Source: DSUN01 sp035527715
GTDB lineage: Bacteria > Planctomycetota > PUPC01 > DSUN01
DNA: 24,471 nt
NCBI GenBank assembly: GCA_035527715.1
Contig: DATKZY010000248.1
Span: 1 to 24,471, forward strand
Direction: 5' to 3'
Shown here: positions 14,776-22,970 of the stretch, one piece after another
Numbering within the stretch: the stretch's first letter is position 1
Layout of the letters: every line of letters begins with the position of its first letter
Notes under the pieces: model-generated
The model's database searches: none
The model's input: the letters and a program-made list of their open reading frames with translations, nothing else
Told to the model about the DNA's origin: nothing
Translations under genes and position numbers: made by a program

Positions 14776-17121
14776 TCATTCGACCGGCTTTGTCTCCAGC
14801 TTCAATTCGTGGATGGACCAGAAGAGGCCGCTGGACTTGCCGGTCTGGACGATCTTGACGAAGCGGCCGAAGCCGGGCTTGAGGGTGATCTCGGTGACAG
14901 GGCCTTTGCCCTCGCCCGTGGCCACGGGCTGGCCCCACGCCCTGCCGTCGCGCGAGAGGTAGACCTCGTAGCCGCGCGGGTAGTCGCCCGCCGAGCCCTT
15001 GGTGTCGAGGGTGATCTTGGTGACGACTTGTTCGACGGGGAGCTCGATGAGAAACCACTCGCCGCCGGCCATCGCTGCGCCGGTCTCCCAGCGCGTCTCG
15101 GGCTTGCCGTCAACCGCCTTCGGCGCGCCGTCGGGGTTGGGCGACGCAGTGACCCTGGCGGGGGCTTTCATTGCCTCGGTGACCCTCTTGGCGGCGGCCT
15201 CGGCCTCGGCCTTGAGCGCCGCGTCGGCCACGTAGGGCTGGAGGGCCTTGAGCACGGCCGGGTGCCGCAGCTCGGCCATCCCCGCCAGGATCATCTTCTT
15301 GTCCTCCACCTTCGTGGCCAGCTTCATCGTCTCGTCGTAGCGCTTGAGCACCTCGGTGATGGGCATCTGGCTGGGGAGGGCGAGCATGCGCACGTAGCCG
15401 CGGAGGGCCAGCACGCGATGGGTCTCGCTCTTCGCCTCGCGGACCAGCTTCAGCAGGTCATCGGCCGGCGCCGCGTCGGGCCACTCCACGAGCGAGCGGA
15501 TCGCGGCGTCCTGCACCGAGGCGTCCGCGTCGGCCAGGGCGGCTCGCACGGCAGCGAGGGCCTTGTCGCCGCCGAATCTGCCGAGGAGGCGCAGGATGGC
15601 GGCCTTGCCAGGGGCGGTCGCCTTCGGTAGCGCGGCGATGAGGGGGGCCGTGCGGGCCGCCTCGTCCTTGAGTTCGCGGGCGACCGTGAGGACGGCTCGT
15701 TCGGCGGCCTTGAGCGCCACGTCGTCCTTGCCCTTCACGAGCAGGGCCACGAGGTCGGGCAGTGCCTTCTCGGTGGCGAGCTTGCCGATGGCCGTGAATG
15801 CCTCGCGGCGGACCTCTTCGTTCTCGTCCTCGGCGGCCTTGAGGAGGTCGGGCACGGCGCTCTCGGCGCGGCGTGCGGCGAGGGTCTTGATCAGCTCCAC
15901 CTTGCCCTTGGCGTCGGCCTTCTTCATCTCGGCCAGGACCGCCTCGTCCACCCCCTTGCCCTTCAGCAGCGCGAGGGAGGTGCGGGCGGCGTCGGCCTCG
16001 GGCTTCGCCTCGCCTGCCGCGGCCTTCACGAGCAGCGGCACCACGGCGGCGTCGCCCAGGCTGGCCAGGGCATGAAACGCCCCCACCCGCACCTTTTCGT
16101 CCTGGTTACTGGTCGCGCCGACGATGGCGGGGGTCGCAGCAGAGTCGCCCCGGGTCGCCAGTGCCTCGAGCACGAGCACCTGGACGGCGGGGGCGAGCTT
16201 GAGGAGTTGGGACGCGAATGCCTTGGTGGCCTCGGCGCCGGGCACGTCGCGGATGAAGCTCACGGCCATGCCCTGGAGCGCCACGTCGTCGCCCATCAGG
16301 GATTTCATGATGAGGGCGATGCTTTCGTCGCCGCCGACGGCGACCAGGCCGCGGAGGGCGGCGGCGCGGACGTTTCTGGCCTCGGCGGGGGCGTACATCG
16401 CCTCGTAGACGGCCTTCGCCTTGTCCTTCTGCCCCGCGGCGAGGAACCCGTCGGCGCAGCGGAGCCAGGCATCGTCGAGCGTCTGGCGCAGCCGGCCGCT
16501 CGCGCCGCCGCGGGCCGCGGCGATGGCCTTGGCCGCTTCGTCACCGCCGATCTTGCCCAGCGCCCGCGCCGCGGCCTCGGCCAGCTCCTTGTCGTCGCCT
16601 CCGAGCAGTCTCACCAGGGCCGCGACGCCCTCCGCATCGCGCCGCTCGCCGATGGAGTTGACGACGCCGAGCAGCTCCGGCCCCTTCGCGGCGGCCAAGG
16701 CGTCGCGCAGCGCCTTGCCCGCCTCGGGGCAGGCCATCCGCTCGAGCGCGTAGCGGGCCATGTGCGACAGCTTCTCATCCGGCAGCAGAGCGGCCACGGC
16801 GGGCACGCACTCCGCTGTGCCCATCGTCATGAGCTGGCGGCAGGCGAACTGCCTGGCATCGAACGACGCCTCCTTGTCGCCCACGAGGCCCACGAGCTGC
16901 TTCTCGAGCGACGCCCGCAGCCCGGGGTCGCCGAGGGAGGCCACGGCCGCGCTGGCGATCGCGCCGAACTCCCCCGTCGCCTCGCCCACCTTGGCCGAGC
17001 GGATCTTCTTGAAAACGTCGTCGCTGACGCCCTTCTCGCCCGCGTGCAGCACACCCGCGAAAGCTAACGCCGCACAGACCAATCCCTGCGCTACCGACAG
17101 CCGGGCCGCTCGCCAGCTCAT
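14776..17121 (-). CDS. Secreted HEAT-repeat protein with C-terminal F5/8 type C (discoidin) domain
   Basis: 781 residues. GGAGGT lies 4-5 nt before ATG 17121. Signal peptide about 1-27 (VLHA/G). Residues about 30-650 are Ala/Leu-rich helical pairs typical of HEAT repeats (for example AAARALGKIGGDEAAKAI and REAFTAIGKLATEKALPDL). Residues about 657-781 match a coagulation factor 5/8 type C domain: PKAVDGKPETRWET, WFLIELP, PRGYEVYLSRDG and RFVKIVQTGKS. That domain usually binds glycans or membranes. Its paralogue at 17310-19634 shares the repeat pattern, including DDAW.RCAD, VYEAMY and RVLALRGY, but lacks the discoidin domain. A promoter at 17181-17208 makes it a separate unit. Probably a surface scaffold; no catalytic motif. 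Confidence 0.82.
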   Translation of the reverse strand: MSWRAARLSVAQGLVCAALAFAGVLHAGEKGVSDDVFKKIRSAKVGEATGEFGAIASAAVASLGDPGLRASLEKQLVGLVGDKEASFDARQFACRQLMTMGTAECVPAVAALLPDEKLSHMARYALERMACPEAGKALRDALAAAKGPELLGVVNSIGERRDAEGVAALVRLLGGDDKELAEAAARALGKIGGDEAAKAIAAARGGASGRLRQTLDDAWLRCADGFLAAGQKDKAKAVYEAMYAPAEARNVRAAALRGLVAVGGDESIALIMKSLMGDDVALQGMAVSFIRDVPGAEATKAFASQLLKLAPAVQVLVLEALATRGDSAATPAIVGATSNQDEKVRVGAFHALASLGDAAVVPLLVKAAAGEAKPEADAARTSLALLKGKGVDEAVLAEMKKADAKGKVELIKTLAARRAESAVPDLLKAAEDENEEVRREAFTAIGKLATEKALPDLVALLVKGKDDVALKAAERAVLTVARELKDEAARTAPLIAALPKATAPGKAAILRLLGRFGGDKALAAVRAALADADASVQDAAIRSLVEWPDAAPADDLLKLVREAKSETHRVLALRGYVRMLALPSQMPITEVLKRYDETMKLATKVEDKKMILAGMAELRHPAVLKALQPYVADAALKAEAEAAAKRVTEAMKAPARVTASPNPDGAPKAVDGKPETRWETGAAMAGGEWFLIELPVEQVVTKITLDTKGSAGDYPRGYEVYLSRDGRAWGQPVATGEGKGPVTEITLKPGFGRFVKIVQTGKSSGLFWSIHELKLETKPVE

Positions 17122-17180
17122 GCCGACCTCCTATCCTATCCCCTTGGAACTGGGAAGTGCGTTGCGAACGTCCGAGCAAC

Positions 17181-17208
17181 AGGATAGCCAAATGGCGGGT
17201 CGAGTCAA
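17181..17208 (-). promoter_or_regulatory. Sigma70-type promoter of the HEAT-F5/8C gene
   Basis: On the minus strand, TTGACT (17203-17208) and TATCCT (17181-17186) are 16 bp apart. The leader to ATG 17121 is about 50 nt and carries GGAGGT. Confidence 0.5.
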
Positions 17209-17242
17209 GTCGCCCCCGCGGGCCGGGGACGCAGAGGGGCGG

Positions 17243-17274
17243 ACCTCCCGCAGGTATTGGAACCTGCGGGAGGT
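17243..17274 (-). terminator. Hairpin terminator after the second HEAT gene
   Basis: ACCTCCCGCAGGT (17243-17255) and ACCTGCGGGAGGT (17262-17274) form a perfect 13-bp stem with a 6-nt loop. It lies 36 nt after the stop at 17310 and upstream of the next promoter. No T tract follows, so Rho or simple 3'-end protection may be involved. Confidence 0.55.
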
Positions 17275-17309
17275 GGCGGGTTGCCTGGGAAGCGCCTGGG
17301 CCTGGGGGC

Positions 17310-19634
17310 CTACTTGGGGAGTTTGGCGGCCACGTGCTTGAGGATCTCCTCGGCGCGGCGCACGAGGCGGCGGTCCTTGGTCGCGGCCAGGACCTTCTCG
17401 ATCGCGGCCTTGACCTCCTTGGGATGGCTGTCGCGCAGCTTGTCGGCAATCGAGACGGCGGCCGCGGCGGCCTCGCCGGCAACGCCCTTCTCATCAAGGC
17501 ACGGCGCCACCAGGTTCAGCGCCTCGATGGTGCGCACAGAGCCGAGCCCGGAGAGCACCTGCCGCCGTTCGTCGGGGCGCGTGGCCAGGGCCATGGCCTC
17601 CTGGTGCATCTTGAGGCCCTGCTCGGGCGAGGCCCCGGCGACGATGCCGGCCAGGCGGATGTAGCCCCGGAGGGCGAGGATGCGGAAGTTCGCCTCGGGC
17701 GCGCTCTTCGCCAGCTTCAACAGGTCGGGCGCGGCTTCGGACGCCGGCCAGTCCACCAGCGCGCGCACCGCGGCCTCGCGGAGGGCCGCATCCTTGTCGT
17801 CCAGCGCGGCGCGCACGACGGGCAGGGCCTTCGCGAGCACGGGCAGCTTCGGCTCTTTCGAGCGGTCCTGCGGCGTGGTCACGCGGACGAGTGCCTGGAG
17901 GGCCGCCACGCGCTGGGCCTTCTCCTTTGCGGTCACGAAGAGGTCGAGGAGCAGGTCGGCCGCGGCCGCGTCGGGCCAGAGGCACAGGGCGCGGGCCGCG
18001 GCGTCGGCAGTCTCGGCGTTGGCGCTCTTGAGGGCCGCCTGCACCACCTCCATCGCCTTCGGGCCGCCGAGGCGTCCGAGGAGCGGCAGGACAACGGCCT
18101 TCTCGGCGTCGCCCGCGCCGGCCAGGGCGTCGAGCACGGGCTCGGCCTGCTTCTCCTTCTCGGGGACTCGCTGGCACACGCGGGCGATGGCCTTCTCGGC
18201 CTCATCGCGCTCGCGGCCCTTGTCGGCCTTCAGCAGGCCCTTGACCATCCCGGGCACGTCCTTGGGCTCGGCGAGGCGGCTGAGCGCGGCCACGGCGCGG
18301 GCGCGGACGCCTGGGTCGTCGCCCACGGCCTCCTGGAGGAGTGCAGGCACGGCGGCGGCCATGCCGCGCGCCTCGATGATGCCGATCAGCTCGCCGCGCT
18401 TGCGGGAGTCCTTCTCCGCCTGCATGGCGGCGAGGATCGCCGCGTCGGCGCCCTCGCCGTGGACGGCGATGAGGCCCCGCCGTGCGGCGTCGCCCACGCT
18501 GCCGCCGGCAAAGGCGGCCTCGACGAGCACGGGCACGACCGAGGCGTCGCCCAGGGAGCCGAGGGCGGCGAGGCCGGCCAGCTTGACCGCCTCGTCCTGG
18601 CTCTTGGCGGCCGCGAGGGCGGCGGGGAGGGCCGCCTTGTCGCCCCGGGCGGCGAGCGCGCCCAGCAGCAGGGCCTGTCCGGCGGGCGGGAGGTTGCCGA
18701 TGCCGGCGGCCAGGGCCTTCACGGCGTCGCCGGAGAGCTGGGCGACGTGGCCCGCGGCCACGTCTCGCGCATCCGCGTCGTCGCCCGCGAGCAGCTCGAG
18801 GATCTTCGCTGGCACCTGGTCGCCCGAGGCATTCAGGATGCCCTCGAGGGCGCCGAGGCGCACGGAGCGGCTCTCGTCCTTCGTGTACAGCTCCTTGTAG
18901 ATGGCCATCGCCTCGTCGGTCTTGCCGGCCTTGAGCAGCGCGTCGGCGCAGGCCCGCCAGGCGTCGCAGATGCGGAAGCGGACATCGCCCTTGGCGTTGC
19001 CCCGCGCGGCGGCGAGGGCCTTTGCGGCGTCCGCCGTGCCGATCTTGCCGAGCGCCCGCGCGGCAGCGGCCGCGGTGGGCGCATCGGCGTTGCCCAGCTC
19101 CTTGGCCACGGCAGCGGTCGCCGCGGCGTCGGCGCGGTAGGCCAGGGCATTGAGGAGCGCGACCTTCAGGGCACTGTCCTGAGCGGCCGCGAGCTTCGCG
19201 CCGAGGGCCGCCATCGCCTTCGGGTCCGGGTTGTTCGTGAGGCAGCGGATGGCGGAGTCGCGGAGGTGGGGGTCAGGGTCGCCGACGAGGGCGGCGACGG
19301 CCTCGACGCATTCGCCGCGGCCGATGGTCTCGAGCTGCTTGAGGAGCCAGATGCGCGCGGGCGCGGCCACGTCGGGGCCGAGCCTGGCAGCCATGGCCCG
19401 GCAGGCCTCGTCGCGGCGGGCGTCGTTGCCGGGCGCGCCTGCCTCGTAGCAGACCCTCTGCCAGTCCTGCTGAGGCTTCTGGCGGTCGGGGATATTCTCC
19501 GCGCCCATGCCGGGGAGCAACTCCTCCAGCATCGCCTTGAGGGGCTTCTCCGGCGGCTTCTCCTTCTCGGCGGCGAGCGCCGCGCCCGCGAAGAGGGCCA
19601 CCAGGCCGACGACAGTTGCTCTCCAGCGATTCAT
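17310..19634 (-). CDS. Secreted HEAT-repeat protein, paralogue of 14776-17121
   Basis: 774 residues. AGGAG lies 8 nt before ATG 19634. Signal peptide about 1-21 (GAALA/A). The whole mature part is HEAT-like helical repeats. It shares distinctive segments with its neighbour, such as AAARALGKIG, CDAWRACADALLKAGKTDEA, IYKELYTKDE and RILALRGYIRLAG, so the two arose by tandem duplication. This copy has no F5/8C domain and ends in charged helices. In the 82-bp gap before it I find no convincing promoter, only a weak stem (19658-19663 with 19681-19686) followed a few bases later by TTTTT. It is probably the last gene of the operon starting at 22628, perhaps with partial read-through. Likely a protein-interaction scaffold; no ligand known. 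Confidence 0.78.
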   Translation of the reverse strand: MNRWRATVVGLVALFAGAALAAEKEKPPEKPLKAMLEELLPGMGAENIPDRQKPQQDWQRVCYEAGAPGNDARRDEACRAMAARLGPDVAAPARIWLLKQLETIGRGECVEAVAALVGDPDPHLRDSAIRCLTNNPDPKAMAALGAKLAAAQDSALKVALLNALAYRADAAATAAVAKELGNADAPTAAAAARALGKIGTADAAKALAAARGNAKGDVRFRICDAWRACADALLKAGKTDEAMAIYKELYTKDESRSVRLGALEGILNASGDQVPAKILELLAGDDADARDVAAGHVAQLSGDAVKALAAGIGNLPPAGQALLLGALAARGDKAALPAALAAAKSQDEAVKLAGLAALGSLGDASVVPVLVEAAFAGGSVGDAARRGLIAVHGEGADAAILAAMQAEKDSRKRGELIGIIEARGMAAAVPALLQEAVGDDPGVRARAVAALSRLAEPKDVPGMVKGLLKADKGRERDEAEKAIARVCQRVPEKEKQAEPVLDALAGAGDAEKAVVLPLLGRLGGPKAMEVVQAALKSANAETADAAARALCLWPDAAAADLLLDLFVTAKEKAQRVAALQALVRVTTPQDRSKEPKLPVLAKALPVVRAALDDKDAALREAAVRALVDWPASEAAPDLLKLAKSAPEANFRILALRGYIRLAGIVAGASPEQGLKMHQEAMALATRPDERRQVLSGLGSVRTIEALNLVAPCLDEKGVAGEAAAAAVSIADKLRDSHPKEVKAAIEKVLAATKDRRLVRRAEEILKHVAAKLPK

Positions 19635-19716
19635 CTCGCCACTCCTGAAAAAGCTTCCCAGCCGTCCCAGGCACGCGTCGGGCTGGAGTGTTGCGCTGCC
19701 TGTTCCTGCCGAGGGG

Positions 19717-21252
19717 CTACTGCATGAGCGTCAGCAGGAGCTTCCCCTCGTCAATGAGCTTGAGCATGTCGTCCGCGTTATCCTCGACGAACTGCTTGAC
19801 CTCACGGCGCTTGGCGCAGATCTCGGAGAGGGACTTCAGCCAGAGGGCTTGAGCGGCGTCTTTATCCTGCGCTTGGGCGACCTTCGCGATGATCTCGTCG
19901 TACTCGCGCCCATCGGGTGAGCTTATGGCGTCGACATAGCTCTTCATAAGCGACGCGCGCTCTCGCACAAGCAGGGCCTGTTCCTCGATGAACTTCTTGG
20001 CTTCGGGGAATGCCCCACCTGCCCGCTCGGCCTTCTCGGCGGCTTCCTTGACCTTTCGGGCGATGTCCAGCAGGGTTTTCGTGGGGTCCTGGCTTGCCAT
20101 CGTGGTTCTCATACCCTCGGCTTTCGCACGGCCCCTCAGCATGGTCTTCTTGAAGTCATTGATGGTATCCAGCAGGCTCCAGCGGGCCTTGATGTTGTCG
20201 AGTTTCTCCTTCGCGGCGGCCTTGGCGCGGGTGAGGAGGCTGCCGGCGCTGTCGAAGGTGCTGGCCTCCCTGAAGAAGGGGAGCGACTGCCAGAGCTTCT
20301 TGTGGTCCGTGACCCACTCGACGGCCTTCTTGGCGGAACTCCACACGGGGTTGTAGGTGTCCTCGCACTGTTTCGGGAGCAGGGTCTTCCACTTCAGAAG
20401 GATCTGGATGACCTCTGCGGGGAGGGACGCCAAGCTCGGGTTCTGGGCAACCTGCTCGGGGGTGATGAGGTTGAGGATCGGCTCAAGCTTTTTCTTGAGT
20501 TCGGGGTAGGCCGATGCCTGCACGTAGGGGAACACCACTTTCTGGCGGAGGCCCACGACCCGCGTCACGCGGTCGAACTGTGTCTTGAGCGCATCGAGGC
20601 GACTCATCATGTCCTGGGCGGTGGTGGGGCTCGTCTCCGGGCGGTCGAGGCCCGCCTGGATGTCCTTGAGCTTCTGGTGCACCAGGTCCATGTCGGTGGT
20701 GAGCTGCTTGAAGATGACGGGCATGGTCTTTTCCATCGTGGCCATCATGGCCATGCGCTGGTTGAAGTCGAGCTTCCACTCGGCCAGCATGCCGCCGCCG
20801 GTGCCGAAGGCGCTGTTGATGAAATTGAGCTGGGCGCTGATCTGCGTATTCAGGCTCGCGATCATGGCCGCGTCTACCTTGCCCAGCTTCTTCATGTGGA
20901 GCTTGCCCGCCTCGAGGGCGGCCTGCATCTCGGTGGACCACAGGTCGCGCTGGGTCTGGACGACGGTGCCCCAGGCCGCGACGACGGCGGAGCGGTCGGT
21001 GTCGCACTTCACCGTGGCGATCTCATCAAGCTGCTGGGCCATCGTGAGGAGCGCGTTCTGCGCGTTGCCAATGTGCTGGTTGGACACCGGCCCCAGGGCA
21101 GGGAAGCGAGGGTCCATGGGCTTGACGGGGACCTTTGGGCCAGGGACTGGGCGCACGGGGATGTGAATGGCTTGCCCCCGGGCCGACGCCGCGGCGAGGA
21201 GGGCGAGGGTGCAGCCGGCAATCACGTTTCGCAGGAATCGCGTGCGTGCCAT
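19717..21252 (-). CDS. Exported alpha-helical protein of unknown function
   Basis: 511 residues. GGAGGA is 8 nt before ATG 21252, which beats a longer frame from 21318. Signal peptide about 1-30 (AAASARG/QA), then a proline-rich stretch (HIPVRPVPGPKVPVKPMDP). The rest is almost all predicted helix with long charged, coiled-coil-like segments (for example KVKEAAEKAERAGGAFPEAK and FIEEQALLVRERASLMKS). I recognise no domain or catalytic motif. It sits 32 nt after the other unknown exported protein and before the second HEAT gene, so the three probably work together. It could be a periplasmic or surface structural protein; this is inference from helix content. Confidence 0.7.
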   Translation of the reverse strand: MARTRFLRNVIAGCTLALLAAASARGQAIHIPVRPVPGPKVPVKPMDPRFPALGPVSNQHIGNAQNALLTMAQQLDEIATVKCDTDRSAVVAAWGTVVQTQRDLWSTEMQAALEAGKLHMKKLGKVDAAMIASLNTQISAQLNFINSAFGTGGGMLAEWKLDFNQRMAMMATMEKTMPVIFKQLTTDMDLVHQKLKDIQAGLDRPETSPTTAQDMMSRLDALKTQFDRVTRVVGLRQKVVFPYVQASAYPELKKKLEPILNLITPEQVAQNPSLASLPAEVIQILLKWKTLLPKQCEDTYNPVWSSAKKAVEWVTDHKKLWQSLPFFREASTFDSAGSLLTRAKAAAKEKLDNIKARWSLLDTINDFKKTMLRGRAKAEGMRTTMASQDPTKTLLDIARKVKEAAEKAERAGGAFPEAKKFIEEQALLVRERASLMKSYVDAISSPDGREYDEIIAKVAQAQDKDAAQALWLKSLSEICAKRREVKQFVEDNADDMLKLIDEGKLLLTLMQ

Positions 21253-21284
21253 GGGTCGTGTCCTCCGTGCAGTTGGGTCCAGGC

Positions 21285-22628
21285 CTAGAACGGCTGGGGG
21301 AAGTTGATGATGTACCATCGGCCGTCGCCGACCTTCTTGAAGAAGCGCGGCTTGGGCGAGCCGTATTGCTTGCCCTTCTCGTCGAATGCCTGGGTGGTCA
21401 GCTCGGCGTCGAGGATGGTCTCGCCGGCCCGCTTCTTCAGCTCCGCGATCTGCTCGGGGGTGAGGAAGCGCATCTCGACGTTGTCCTCACTCAGGTCGAG
21501 GCCCTGCACGACGCGGATCTTGGCCTTGCCGACCTTGATGAGGCAGTACCACGAGGCGAAGCGCTGCTGGTGCCACTCCCAGTGGTACATGCACAGGTCG
21601 CGGCCCTTGGGGGTCTTGCGGCGCTCGGGGTCAATGCAGTCGAGGTAGAGCGGGTAGTTCTTCTCCTTGATCGCCGTGATGTAAATCTCCGTGAGGCCCT
21701 CGGGCGTGACGTCCTTGGGCACCTCCTTGACGGTGTACATGGCCGACTTGATCTCTTCCATCTTCGGCTCGCCGGCGAAGGCGGCGCCGCGCTCGTCGTC
21801 GGGCTGGACGAGGGCGAAGGTGCGGCCAGGCACGTAGATGGCCTCGGGTTCGACCGTCCAGCCCCAGTGGGCCGCGAGCGTCTTCTGCTCGCCCGCCTGC
21901 GGCACCAGGAGGTCGGAGCCCGTGATCTTGCCCACCAGGGTCCAGGCCATGCCCTCGGGCACGTCGCTGTTGATGAAGCGGCGGTAGCGCTTCACGGCCT
22001 CGTAGGGGCCGAGCCAGGCGCGGCTCGACAGGACGACGTAGTAGTAGCCGCGCGAGGGGGTGCCGACGAAGCAGAACTCGCGGCCGACGTCCATGAACTG
22101 GTTCGAGGGATAGGTGAATTTCTCGAGGAGGACGTACTTGCCGACCACCTCCTCCTGCGGCGCCTCCTTGTGATCAGGCGGCGGGAAGGCCCGGCGGAGG
22201 AGCTTGCCCGAGTCCTTGAGCTTCTGCTGGTAGGCGGTCCACTCCTTTTCGGCGATGTCGAAGAACAGCTTGGTGAGCTTCTTCTGGTTCTCGCGGTAGG
22301 CCAGGGCATCCTGTGGCAGGTCGGCCGTCTCGCCCTTGCTGGTCATGACGGCCTTCTGGGCACGGTCGAAGAGTTCCTGCACTCTCGGATCGTCGGGATA
22401 CTTGTCCTTCAGCGCCGCGATGCGCTTGAGGGCCTCGATCTCCAGCGGGCCGAGCTTGAACGGCTGGCCGCGCATGCGCCGCACCTTGTCCTCGAAGTTG
22501 TCCATCCGATGCTCTGCGCCGGAGAGTTCGAGCTTGCCTGGCCCCTCCTTGCTGGCCGCGCCGGCCATGCACAGGGCCGTCGCACAGCAGAACACCCACA
22601 GCCACCCGTGCCGGCTCATCCTGCCCAT
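21285..22628 (-). CDS. Exported protein of unknown function with possible C-terminal NTF2-like domain
   Basis: 447 residues. GAGGG lies 8 nt before ATG 22628; a second ATG at 22619 has a poorer site. The signal peptide runs to about residue 24 (MAGAA). Residues 35-150 are helical and charged. A central region (about 160-285) is beta-rich with many aromatics (GYYYVVLSSRAWLGPYEAVKRY). The last part, about 305-447, reads LTEIYITAIKEKNYPLYLDC, then MYHWEWHQQRF, then VGDGRWYIINF. This ordering of a helical start, a curved sheet and a closing strand recalls NTF2/SnoaL-like folds, but that is a pattern guess. First gene of the operon from the promoter at 22740-22769. Confidence 0.68.
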   Translation of the reverse strand: MGRMSRHGWLWVFCCATALCMAGAASKEGPGKLELSGAEHRMDNFEDKVRRMRGQPFKLGPLEIEALKRIAALKDKYPDDPRVQELFDRAQKAVMTSKGETADLPQDALAYRENQKKLTKLFFDIAEKEWTAYQQKLKDSGKLLRRAFPPPDHKEAPQEEVVGKYVLLEKFTYPSNQFMDVGREFCFVGTPSRGYYYVVLSSRAWLGPYEAVKRYRRFINSDVPEGMAWTLVGKITGSDLLVPQAGEQKTLAAHWGWTVEPEAIYVPGRTFALVQPDDERGAAFAGEPKMEEIKSAMYTVKEVPKDVTPEGLTEIYITAIKEKNYPLYLDCIDPERRKTPKGRDLCMYHWEWHQQRFASWYCLIKVGKAKIRVVQGLDLSEDNVEMRFLTPEQIAELKKRAGETILDAELTTQAFDEKGKQYGSPKPRFFKKVGDGRWYIINFPQPF

Positions 22629-22739
22629 GTCGTTATCCCTCGATTGTCGCGCCGGGTCGTGTCCACTCCCCCACTCGGGCGAAGTCCAACGGCGCTCGCC
22701 ATCGCGAGTCGCGACGCGCGAGGCCCTCGTCACAGCACG

Positions 22740-22769
22740 AGCCTAGCGCACGCCCGGCCCCCCTGTCAA
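22740..22769 (-). promoter_or_regulatory. Sigma70-type promoter of the three-gene unknown/HEAT operon
   Basis: On the minus strand a consensus -35 TTGACA (22764-22769) is followed after 18 bp by TAGGCT (22740-22745). The -35 context is GCTTGACAGG. The -10 is weak. Confidence 0.5.
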
Positions 22770-22870
22770 GCCGCACAACCGACAACCCCGCCTCGGCCAG
22801 CGGGAGGATGAGTGGGTGACTGACAAGGCTGGCGCGAACCCCGGGGCGCTCGACTGTAGCGCGTAGGGAA

Positions 22871-22913
22871 CGGGGGGCGGGAAGCGGCCCCTTCGGGACA
22901 ACCCGCCCCCCCG
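22871..22913 (-). terminator. GC-rich hairpin terminator after the Gfo/Idh/MocA gene
   Basis: GGGGGGCGGG (22872-22881) pairs with CCCGCCCCCC (22902-22911) over 10 bp. The loop contains CCTTCGGG, which can form a small UUCG-capped stem. It lies about 58 nt after the stop at 22971. Confidence 0.6.
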
Positions 22914-22970
22914 CTCAGACACTCGGCCGATGGCGAAGCACGTACCCTCCGGGCGGCAGAGCAGGTGCCT

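Larger units (their letters stand above)
22629..22970 (-). other. Intergenic region with terminator and promoter
   Basis: 342 bp with no gene. From right to left it holds the stop-proximal sequence of the oxidoreductase gene, its terminator hairpin (22871-22913), the promoter at 22740-22769 and about 105 nt of leader for the gene starting at 22628. The leader includes a repeated TCGCGA near 22697-22711, of no clear meaning. Confidence 0.5.
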
